Shown piece by piece: positions 1 through 17,446 of a stretch of DNA of 64,000 bases. The notes below the pieces were generated by a model. The model saw only the letters and a list, made by a program, of their open reading frames with translations, was not told the DNA's origin and did no database searches. The stretch spans positions 372,001 to 436,000 of the forward strand of contig NZ_JADG01000003.1 of NCBI RefSeq assembly GCF_000518265.1, in the 5' to 3' direction. Every line of letters begins with the position of its first letter. Position 1 is the first letter of the stretch. The position numbers and the translations under genes were made by a program. The DNA comes from Actinomadura oligospora ATCC 43269 (GTDB lineage Bacteria; Actinomycetota; Actinomycetes; Streptosporangiales; Streptosporangiaceae).

Positions 1-1
1 C

Positions 2-10894
<10,893 letters not shown>

Positions 10895-10957
10895 CCCACC
10901 CCCGCGCCGAGCCGCCCCACCCCTTTCCCTTGACTTTGCTCCTTTGCGGGATGGAGT

Positions 10958-10972
10958 CCCGACCTGGTCGGG
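10958..10972. promoter_or_regulatory. 15-bp palindrome between NRPS-1 and the RiPP operon
   Basis: CCCGACCTGGTCGGG is a perfect 7+1+7 dyad in the 121-bp gap after the NRPS-1 stop and 43 bp before the next ATG. A TTGACT box lies at 10930-10935 without a convincing -10 partner. It could be an operator for the RiPP operon or a small transcriptional hairpin ending NRPS-1 transcription; the lack of a T run argues against a simple terminator. Confidence 0.4.
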
Positions 10973-11015
10973 CATCTCGCAGTGGGACTGACAGGACACC
11001 GCTCAGGGGAGAAGC

Positions 11016-12899
11016 ATGCGGCCGCGGCTGTTGGATGACGTTCGCTACGTGGAGTGCGACGAAGGGGTGTTCCTGGAGAGTGATCGGGGTGCCTGCACGA
11101 TCGCGGGGGAGCACGGGTACGCGTGGCTGTCACGCCTGGCCCCGTTCCTGACCGGCGAGCACACCCTGCGGGAACTGACCGGGCCACTGTCCCCGGACCG
11201 GCGGGACCTGGTCGAGAAGCTGGTCGGCGCGCTGGCCGAGCACCGGTTCGTGGTGGACGCCCGCGTCGAGGAGCCCCACGGGCTGAGCGCGGCCGAACAG
11301 GAGACCTACGCCCCGGAGATCGCCTTCATCCGGTACGGCTTCGACTCCGCCGAGCGGCGGTTCGAACGCCTGCGGCAGGCGACGGTCTCGCTGACCGGAT
11401 CGGGCCCGGTGCTGGCGGCCCTGCTCCGCGCCGGACTGAACAGCGGCTGGCGTCTCGTGCGGCTCACCGACGTGGGCGCCGAGCCGATCGACCTGGTCGC
11501 TGAGGTCGCCGCGAGCCGCCGCGACCCGGACCAGATGGTCCTGATCAACGCTTCCGGGCGGATCTGGGACGACACCGACGTGGTGCTGCAGGTCCACGAC
11601 GGCGACCGGACCGACGAGCTGGAATCCATGGCGACGGCATGCGCCCGTCACGGCGTGGCCCTGGGCCAGCTGTGGGTGCGGCCGGACGAGGCGTGGATGA
11701 CGTCGGTCGGGACGGCGGACAGCGCGTCCTCGTGCTGGCGGCGGATCACCGGGCTGCCGCAGCATGCGGCGAAGGACGACGGCGACTGGCTGACGGGCAC
11801 GGTCCCCACGGTCCTGGTCGCCCAGACGGCCCTGTCCTGCTTCGAGCACCTCACCGGCATGACAGACACCCCGTCGGCATCGGCGAGTGCGGCATCAACG
11901 GACGCGGCATCAGCGGACGTGGGGCCGACAGCTTCGACGGTGACCCGGATCGACCTGCGCACGCTCGACACGCGGCGGCACCGCGTGTACCCCTACTCCG
12001 GCCTTCACGACACAAGCCCGAATGTGGCTTCCCTTCCGCCGTTGGCGGCCGATGACCTGCTGGAACGGGTCGCCGAGTACGTCGACGCCCGCACCGGAGT
12101 GCTGGGAACGCTGGACTCCGGCGATATGGCGCAGTCGCCGCTGCGCGTCTGCCAGGCGACCGTGTCCGACCCCCAGGGCGCGCTCCCGCCCTGGTCAACC
12201 GGCCCGTCGGTGATCGGCTGGGGCGACACCGCCAGCGCCGCGCGGCTGCGGGCGGTGCTGGCAGGACTGGCCACCTATCAGGCGCTGGCCGGGTCCCAGC
12301 ACGCGCGAGCCCCCTACGCCGCGCCGATCGGCGTCGCGGCCGGGCTGTCATGGCCGCAGGCCGTGGCGGGGGCACTCGCGCAGCATTGCCAGGTGCTGCT
12401 GCGCCAGAACGATCCGACCGACTTTCCCGCAGTCGCCGCGCCGCCCGATGTGCGGGTGGCGCAGCTCGTCGCGTTGCTGGACGCGGCCGGTGAACAGGTG
12501 GAGATCCGCGACCTGAGCGACGTCCTCGACCTGCCCGCATACATGGTCGGCACCGCGTCCAGCTTGACGACGACCGCCCAGCAGCACGGCCGGATCACGA
12601 TGACGTATGCCGCGCCCGCCTGCGGGGCCGACCCGGCCACGGCGATGTGCGCGGCGTTGGAGCGGGCGCTGCTGGCCTGGCAGTCCCGCACCGAGCGCCA
12701 GCCTTGGTATGCCGACCCACCATCCCGCTGGTACGAGGACGACGAAGCCGACGACGGCACCACCGAGCGCTTCGCGGACGCGATGACCGAGGCCCTCGCG
12801 AGGGCGGGCCACAGGCTGACCGTCCTGCCGCTGGCCCACGACGCCCAGGTGGCCCGGCTGCTGCCGTTCATGGCGCAGGCGGTGACCACTCATGCTTGA
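11016..12899 (+). CDS. TOMM leader-binding / E1-like (ocin-ThiF type) cyclodehydratase partner
   Basis: 627 residues. In azole RiPP pathways this protein binds the precursor leader through an N-terminal winged-helix RiPP recognition element and presents the core to the YcaO enzyme. Residues ~9-84 show the RRE pattern (two beta strands around VECDEGVFLES and ACTIAG, then helices to RFVVDA). Residues ~123-155 (VSLTGSGPVLAALLRAG) look like the Rossmann strand-turn-helix of a reduced E1/ThiF fold. The C-terminal half (from ~340) contains EIRDLSDVLDLP and ATAMCAALERALLAWQ, which resemble degenerate YcaO segments. The ATG is preceded by AGGGGAGA. The gene overlaps the next ORF by 8 bp, implying translational coupling. 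Size and order match the F-type protein of thiopeptide clusters such as TbtF (recalled, not searched). Confidence 0.85.
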   Translation: MRPRLLDDVRYVECDEGVFLESDRGACTIAGEHGYAWLSRLAPFLTGEHTLRELTGPLSPDRRDLVEKLVGALAEHRFVVDARVEEPHGLSAAEQETYAPEIAFIRYGFDSAERRFERLRQATVSLTGSGPVLAALLRAGLNSGWRLVRLTDVGAEPIDLVAEVAASRRDPDQMVLINASGRIWDDTDVVLQVHDGDRTDELESMATACARHGVALGQLWVRPDEAWMTSVGTADSASSCWRRITGLPQHAAKDDGDWLTGTVPTVLVAQTALSCFEHLTGMTDTPSASASAASTDAASADVGPTASTVTRIDLRTLDTRRHRVYPYSGLHDTSPNVASLPPLAADDLLERVAEYVDARTGVLGTLDSGDMAQSPLRVCQATVSDPQGALPPWSTGPSVIGWGDTASAARLRAVLAGLATYQALAGSQHARAPYAAPIGVAAGLSWPQAVAGALAQHCQVLLRQNDPTDFPAVAAPPDVRVAQLVALLDAAGEQVEIRDLSDVLDLPAYMVGTASSLTTTAQQHGRITMTYAAPACGADPATAMCAALERALLAWQSRTERQPWYADPPSRWYEDDEADDGTTERFADAMTEALARAGHRLTVLPLAHDAQVARLLPFMAQAVTTHA

Positions 12900-14817
12900 C
12901 GGTCTCATCAGCGGCCCGGCCGCAGACCCGGACGATGACCGGACCGGCGACCTGCTGGGTTCGGGCACGCTCCATGCCGCGCTGCGCCGGATGCCGGTGC
13001 CGCCGCAACTGCGCGTGGTCGTCACCGACGGCGACGACACCGTCCCGCACAAGGCGGCCCGCGCCGATGGCGTTCCCTGGCTCCCCGTCCGCCTCGAGTC
13101 CGGGGTGATCCTCATCGGCCCGGCGGTCGAGCCGCAGCGGCCCGGCTGCCCCACCTGCCTGAGCAGGCGTCGCAACGGCAACCTGCCGCAGGCCGCTGCC
13201 CGCCGAGACCTGCGCGAACGCCTCCAGGACGGCCGACGGCGCGGAGGACTTCCGCTGCTGCCGCTGGTCACCGAGCTGGTCACTGCCCTGGTGCGCGGCG
13301 AGCTTGAGTCCGGCTTCGCGCGCACGCGGAACGGCGTGCTGAGGGTCTCGGCGGCCACAAGCGCCTTCACCCATCACCGGCTGCTTCCCGACCCGTCCTG
13401 CCCGGACTGCGCGACGCCGTCCCAGGAGCGTCCTTCGCGGCTGATGGCCGAACCCGCTCCGAAACCTGATCCGGCGCGGCTGCGGACCGGCGAGCTGGAC
13501 GAGAGCCTGGAGGAGATCTACGCGGACGCCGAGACCGGACTGATCAGCTCGGTAGGGGTGTACGACAGTGGTCCGATCCCGTGGGCCGTCGCCCGGCGCG
13601 GCCCAACGGGCGAAGGCGACGACAGCCGCCACGGCTACGGCCGCACCCGTGACGCGCGCTCGGCGAGCCTGACCGCCGTCGCCGAGGCCCTGGAACGCCA
13701 CGCGGGCTCCCACCTGTGCGGCCGGAGCACGGTGAAGGCCGCCTACGCCGACATCGCCGACCACGCGCTCGACCCACGCACCCTCGGCCTGTACCCCGAC
13801 CCCTGGTACGACCAGCCCGGCTTCCACTACAACCGCTTCGACCCGGATCAGCTGGCCAGCTGGGTATGGGGCTACTCCTTCGCCACGTCCCGCCCGCTAC
13901 TGGTCCCGGCGACTTACGCCTACTACGGCGCGAGGACGCGGGCCGAGCCCGGCTGGGTCTACGAGTGCTCCAACGGCGCCGCCCTCGGAAGCCGCCTGAG
14001 TGAGGCGATCCTGTACGGCTTGCTGGAGGTCGCCGAACGGGACGCGTTCCTGATGACCTGGTACGGACGCCTGCCCGTCCCCAAGGTCGACCTGGATTCG
14101 GTGGCCGACCGCCGTATCCCCCTGACCGTCGCGCAGATCCGTCAGACCCTCGGGTACGAGGTGATGGCGTTCGCGATGCCGATGGAACAGGGCGTCCCCG
14201 CCTTCTGGGTCATGGCGGTGGACCGGTCGGGCGAAGGAGGCCGCCCGCACGCCCTGTGCGGTGCCGGAGCCCACCCCAACCCCGAACAGGCACTGCATTC
14301 GGCGCTGATGGAACTGTTCGTGTTCGTCCAGGGAGCCGCCGACCCCGGACGGGACAGCGCGAAAGACCCAGCGCGGGACGATCGCCTGCAGGCCATGCTG
14401 GACGACCCCGACCAGGTGCGGGACATGCCGGACCACCACACCCTGTACGGACATCCGGACGCGTGGCCGAGGCTGGACTTCCTGCCGGTCGACGCCCCCG
14501 GCTGGCCGCTCGCCGAGCTCGTCGAGCCCTGGCCGGTCCACCGGGATCTCAACGACGACCTGAGCGAACTGGTCGGCCGCTACCTGTCCACCGGCCTGAA
14601 CGTGATCGCGGTCGACACCACCTGCCCCGACCTGAAGGCGGGTGGATTGGCCAGCGCGAAGGTCATAGTCCCTGGTGCCGCGTCGATGACGTTCGGCCAC
14701 CGCTACCGGCGCGTCCACGCCCTGCCCCGGCTGCTGAGCGTGCCCCGCCTGCTCGGGTACCGCGATCGCGACCTGCGTCCTGACGAGCTCAACCCGTTCC
14801 CGCACCCCTTCCCCTGA
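12892..14817 (+). CDS. YcaO-type azoline cyclodehydratase
   Basis: 641 residues. YcaO enzymes use ATP to activate a backbone amide so that Cys, Ser or Thr side chains cyclise to azolines. The N-terminal part (1-~200) is a TOMM E1-like module with two zinc-type CxxC pairs, C86/C89 and C170/C173. The YcaO domain covers ~215-641: AEALERHAG at 264-272 and the EVAERDAFLMTWYGR segment carry the acidic ATP/Mg site residues. The C-terminus ends NPFPHPFP, satisfying the PxPxP tail of azoline-forming YcaOs. With the upstream leader-binding protein it should form the heterocyclase acting on the four peptides at 16339-17366. It is probably the G-type protein of a thiopeptide-like F/G pair. Nothing is obviously missing from its active site. 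Confidence 0.92.
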   Translation: MLDGLISGPAADPDDDRTGDLLGSGTLHAALRRMPVPPQLRVVVTDGDDTVPHKAARADGVPWLPVRLESGVILIGPAVEPQRPGCPTCLSRRRNGNLPQAAARRDLRERLQDGRRRGGLPLLPLVTELVTALVRGELESGFARTRNGVLRVSAATSAFTHHRLLPDPSCPDCATPSQERPSRLMAEPAPKPDPARLRTGELDESLEEIYADAETGLISSVGVYDSGPIPWAVARRGPTGEGDDSRHGYGRTRDARSASLTAVAEALERHAGSHLCGRSTVKAAYADIADHALDPRTLGLYPDPWYDQPGFHYNRFDPDQLASWVWGYSFATSRPLLVPATYAYYGARTRAEPGWVYECSNGAALGSRLSEAILYGLLEVAERDAFLMTWYGRLPVPKVDLDSVADRRIPLTVAQIRQTLGYEVMAFAMPMEQGVPAFWVMAVDRSGEGGRPHALCGAGAHPNPEQALHSALMELFVFVQGAADPGRDSAKDPARDDRLQAMLDDPDQVRDMPDHHTLYGHPDAWPRLDFLPVDAPGWPLAELVEPWPVHRDLNDDLSELVGRYLSTGLNVIAVDTTCPDLKAGGLASAKVIVPGAASMTFGHRYRRVHALPRLLSVPRLLGYRDRDLRPDELNPFPHPFP

Positions 14818-14874
14818 GCCTGGTCCACGTCCCAGCACCACATCCGACCAAGGCACGGCAGAGGAGCGGAGTAC

Positions 14875-16332
14875 ATGACGGCCACCGACGGGAACGCGAC
14901 CCGCCGCTTTCTGGCGGCCATCGACCGGCGACGCCCGGAGCCGGTCGACTGGAGTGCGGCCCCACCGCGCTACAAGCGGTACCGGGACACCACACGCACC
15001 GCCCTGCCTGCGGCAGGACGCGACGCCTGGAAAGGCGACTTGCTCCGCGGCCTGCTCGGCCTGACCCGAGTGTCCTGGACCTACCCGACCGACGACGCGG
15101 GCCAGCTCGCCCCCGGCGCCCGCCGCGTCCAGATCGGCCGCCCGGTCGCGTCCGGTGGTGCCCTATACCCGATCGAGGCGTACCTGGCCGACGGGACGGC
15201 TTTGCATCACTACGACACCGTCCACCATGCCCTGGAAACCGTCCGCGACGGCGACCACCGCAGCACGCTGCTCCCGCAAGCCGCCAACGCGGACGCGGCC
15301 CTGATCCTCACCGCCGTCTTCTGGCGCAACGGCTTCAAATACCGTGACTTCGCCTACCGACTCCAATGCCAAGAAACCGGCGCCCTCTGCGCCCAGGCCC
15401 TCGTCCTCGCCGACACGTTGGGGCTGAACGCCACCGTCCATCTGGACTTCGACGGCGAACAGGCCGAAAGAATCCTGGACCTGGACCCCGCCGCCGAAGG
15501 CGCCCTCGCCATCCTGACCTTCAAAACAGCCGACGCCCCCCGAAACACCACAAGCGAGGCACCATCGGACCGGGACGCCGCTCAGCCTGCCAATCCGTCC
15601 ACGCCGGTCACCCTGCTGCTGCCCCACCTGACCGAACTGCACGCCGCGACCAGGACACAAGGACCGCCGCCACCGCCAGCGCCCCGTCGCGCCACGACAG
15701 CCTCCGAACCAGCCATAGCCCTCCCGCAGGTCACGGACGCCGACTTGGCGGAAGGCATCCCGCACAGAGCCTCACCCATCAACGGCTTCCGCCGCAGCCC
15801 TCTCACCACCGCCGACCTGGCGCAGATCCTCGCGGCGGCACGCCCCGGCGACCGAGTCACCACAGACCTGTACGTCCTGGTCTGGAACGTTCCAGGCATC
15901 CCGCCCGGCGCCTACCGCTACGACCGCGACCGGCGCACGCTCACTCACCACGGCCCAGCCGCCATCGAGGCGGGCCCGCTGGGCCCGAACACCCGCCATG
16001 CCCTGCGCGGTGCCGCCGCCGCACTCGTCCCGGTCGGCGCTCCGCTGACCGAGACGGCCACCTGCGGCGACCTCGCCTACCGCCTCCAGCAGGCCGAGAC
16101 CGGCATGGTCGTCCACCGGGCGACCCTGGCCGCCGCCGCCCTCGGCCTGACCGGCCGCATCCACTCCGACGGCACCAACCTCACCACCGACGCCGTCCTC
16201 GGCCTGACCGCACCTCGCCGGTCCCTGAGCTTCCTGCTCATCGGCCACCCGCACCCAAGCGGGCCGACGCTCACCCGTCGGCCTGACCGCAGGGTCACAA
16301 CCCCAGGCACTCACCACCACACCAAGGGGTGA
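14875..16332 (+). CDS. SagB-type FMN azoline dehydrogenase (double nitroreductase fold)
   Basis: 485 residues. It oxidises azolines to aromatic azoles with FMN. The first nitroreductase-like half contains RPVASGGALYP (90-99 region), the SagB FMN-binding signature, followed by NGFKYRDFAYRLQCQETGALCAQ. A second half starts near residue 300 (FRRSPLTTADLAQIL) and has its own GDLAYRLQQAETGMVVH segment. An Ala/Pro/Thr-rich linker separates them. The ATG follows a GGAG ribosome site; the gene starts 57 bp after the YcaO gene. Its last ~25 codons lie in a repeat that recurs upstream of the later precursor genes, so the C-terminal tail (RRPDRRVTT, HHHTKG) is probably not part of the fold. Confidence 0.9.
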   Translation: MTATDGNATRRFLAAIDRRRPEPVDWSAAPPRYKRYRDTTRTALPAAGRDAWKGDLLRGLLGLTRVSWTYPTDDAGQLAPGARRVQIGRPVASGGALYPIEAYLADGTALHHYDTVHHALETVRDGDHRSTLLPQAANADAALILTAVFWRNGFKYRDFAYRLQCQETGALCAQALVLADTLGLNATVHLDFDGEQAERILDLDPAAEGALAILTFKTADAPRNTTSEAPSDRDAAQPANPSTPVTLLLPHLTELHAATRTQGPPPPPAPRRATTASEPAIALPQVTDADLAEGIPHRASPINGFRRSPLTTADLAQILAAARPGDRVTTDLYVLVWNVPGIPPGAYRYDRDRRTLTHHGPAAIEAGPLGPNTRHALRGAAAALVPVGAPLTETATCGDLAYRLQQAETGMVVHRATLAAAALGLTGRIHSDGTNLTTDAVLGLTAPRRSLSFLLIGHPHPSGPTLTRRPDRRVTTPGTHHHTKG

Positions 16333-16338
16333 TCAACC
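16259..16338 (+). repeat. Precursor-upstream repeat copy 1 (inside sagB 3' end)
   Basis: 80 bp ending in the ribosome site AAGGGGTGATCAACC directly before precursor 1. It overlaps the final codons of the dehydrogenase gene and is nearly identical to copy 2, which suggests it is the ancestral copy from which the others arose by tandem duplication together with a precursor gene. Confidence 0.85.
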
Positions 16339-16527
16339 ATGGAAGAACTCATCAGCCAACTCAACGACCTGCCCACCGGCACGATCGAGGTCCGGGCGGC
16401 CGACGCTCAGCAGACATCGGCCGTCCCCGGCCTGCCCCCATGCGACTGCAACCACTGCACCTGCGAGTGCACCAGCTGCACCTGCCTCTGCCCATGCGGC
16501 AGCTCCTGCGGAACACACTGCGGCTGA
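16339..16527 (+). CDS. RiPP precursor 1: long core with 11 cysteines
   Basis: 62 residues. The leader (1-~30) starts MEELISQLNDLPTGTIEVRA and is shared with the three following peptides. Its LNDLP..xxE pattern resembles, from memory, the thiomuracin precursor TbtA (LNDLPMDVFEL), where this stretch docks on the RRE protein. The predicted core begins after GLPP. It holds 11 Cys in 28 residues, mostly at alternating positions (CDC, CTCEC, CTCLCPC), then CGSSCGTHCG. This is ideal for serial thiazole formation because each Cys usually follows a non-Cys residue. The ribosome site AAGGGGTGA is strong. A metallothionein is the alternative, but the shared leader and enzyme context favour a RiPP. Core boundaries are inferred. 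Confidence 0.88.
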   Translation: MEELISQLNDLPTGTIEVRAADAQQTSAVPGLPPCDCNHCTCECTSCTCLCPCGSSCGTHCG

Positions 16528-16580
16528 TCGCGGGCGGGTGCCATGAGGGGCTGAGCTCCCGCTCATCGGCCGCTACTCAG

Positions 16581-16660
16581 GCGGGTCGGCGCTCACCCGT
16601 CGGCGTGACCGCAGGATCGCAACCCCGAACGCTCACCACCACACCAAGGGGTGATCAACC
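16581..16660 (+). repeat. Precursor-upstream repeat copy 2
   Basis: 80 bp, the same length as copy 1 and almost identical to it, running into the ribosome site and ATG of precursor 2. It no longer codes for the dehydrogenase tail, so its conservation may reflect recent duplication or a regulatory role. Confidence 0.85.
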
Positions 16661-16798
16661 ATGGAAGAACTCATCAACGAACTCAACGACCTGCCCACGG
16701 ACGCGATCGAGGTGCGGCGCGCCGACGCCGAGACAGCGGACGCCACCACGGCCACGTCCTCCTACTGCGGTTTGGGAGGCGTGGACTGCCACCGCTGA
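16661..16798 (+). CDS. RiPP precursor 2: short core ending DCHR
   Basis: 45 residues. The leader is MEELINELNDLPTDAIEVRR and the variable spacer is Thr/Ala-rich. The C-terminal segment SSYCGLGGVDCHR has only two Cys plus SS. It closely parallels precursor 4 (YCGCGGTDCSR) and shares the terminal D-C-x-R pattern with precursors 3 and 4. The ATG is preceded by AAGGGGTGATCAACC. It is expected to be processed by the upstream YcaO/SagB enzymes; at most two thiazoles, plus oxazoles if Ser/Thr are used. Confidence 0.85.
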   Translation: MEELINELNDLPTDAIEVRRADAETADATTATSSYCGLGGVDCHR

Positions 16799-16822
16799 AC
16801 CAGGCAGCCACCCGCACGCAAA

Positions 16823-16896
16823 GCGGGCCGACGCTCACGCGGCGGCCTGACCGCAGGGTCACAACCCCACACACACACAAGAAGGAGTGATCGACC
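16823..16896 (+). repeat. Precursor-upstream repeat copy 3
   Basis: 74 bp related to copies 1 and 2 over its first half. The second half has become a CA-rich run followed by a stronger ribosome site, GAAGGAGTGATCGACC, before precursor 3. The homology with copy 1 extends a little upstream of this interval, to about 16807. Confidence 0.8.
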
Positions 16897-17034
16897 ATGG
16901 AAGAACTCGTCAACCAGCTCAACGACCTGCCCACCAGCACGATCGAAGTGCGGGCGTCCGACGCCGAGCACACGCCCGACCGCACCGAGATCGCTCCGAT
17001 CTGTCAGTGCCAGTGCAGCGACTGCAGCAGGTAA
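16897..17034 (+). CDS. RiPP precursor 3: short core ICQCQCSDCSR
   Basis: 45 residues. The leader is MEELVNQLNDLPTSTIEVRA; the core is preceded by EIAP. Four Cys alternate (CQCQC, then SDCSR), so the core combines the alternating-Cys style of precursor 1 with the D-C-S-R end of precursors 2 and 4. The ribosome site is GAAGGAGTGA. A strong hairpin follows at 17050. The leader is nearly identical to that of precursor 4 (STIEVRASD), which places 3 and 4 as the most recent duplicates. Confidence 0.87.
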   Translation: MEELVNQLNDLPTSTIEVRASDAEHTPDRTEIAPICQCQCSDCSR

Positions 17035-17049
17035 CAGTCCGCTGATCCA

Positions 17050-17093
17050 GCAGCGGGCGGTGGCCTGACATGCCTTGGGCACCCGCCCGCTGC
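17050..17093 (+). terminator. Hairpin after precursor 3
   Basis: GCAGCGGGCGGTG at 17050-17062 pairs with CACCCGCCCGCTGC at 17080-17093 with a single bulge; the loop is about 17 bases. There is no U-tract, so it could be an intrinsic terminator of the GC-rich actinomycete type or an mRNA 3'-end stabiliser for the short precursor transcript. Confidence 0.6.
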
Positions 17094-17178
17094 GCCTCGA
17101 AGGGACCGATCCCATCGGCGACGTCGTCGCCGGATCGGCCCACCTCACCACAGTGAGCCAGCGGTCACGCATCTGCCC

Positions 17179-17225
17179 GACCACAGGGGTCAGAACCCAC
17201 GCGCACACAAGAAGGAGTGCCGACC
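17179..17225 (+). repeat. Precursor-upstream repeat copy 4 (partial)
   Basis: 47 bp resembling the downstream half of copy 3, ending in the same GAAGGAGTG ribosome site before precursor 4. The upstream half of the repeat has been replaced by unrelated sequence. Confidence 0.7.
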
Positions 17226-17366
17226 ATGGAAGAGATCATCAACGAGCTCAACGACCTGCCCACCAGCACGATCGAAGTGCGGGCGTCCGACACCGAGCAG
17301 ACAACGGACGGCACCGACGCCGCGCCCTTCTACTGCGGCTGTGGTGGCACCGACTGCAGTCGATGA
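17226..17366 (+). CDS. RiPP precursor 4: short core YCGCGGTDCSR
   Basis: 46 residues. The leader is MEEIINELNDLPTSTIEVRA, the spacer is Thr/Asp-rich, and the core after DAAPF is YCGCGGTDCSR with three Cys. The Gly residues before or between Cys are typical of good azole substrates. It ends D-C-S-R like precursor 3 and lies 80 bp upstream of the flavoprotein gene, with a hairpin in between. Confidence 0.87.
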   Translation: MEEIINELNDLPTSTIEVRASDTEQTTDGTDAAPFYCGCGGTDCSR

Positions 17367-17372
17367 ACCCAA

Positions 17373-17419
17373 GCAGCGGGGCGGATGCCTGAGCGACTCT
17401 GGGGTATCCGTCCCGCTGC
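17373..17419 (+). terminator. Hairpin after precursor 4
   Basis: GCAGCGGGGCGGAT at 17373-17386 pairs with ATCCGTCCCGCTGC at 17406-17419 with one mismatch; the loop is 19 bases. It is the same design and nearly the same arm sequence as the hairpin behind precursor 3, so the two were probably duplicated with the genes. It separates the precursor array from the flavoprotein gene. Confidence 0.6.
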
Positions 17420-17446
17420 GCCGCCACCACCTCGGAAGGAGGCCAC

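Noticed and set aside
16339..16527. Metallothionein interpretation of the 11-Cys peptide
   Set aside because: The N-terminal half is a leader shared with three other peptides that are not metallothionein-like, and YcaO/SagB genes are directly upstream.
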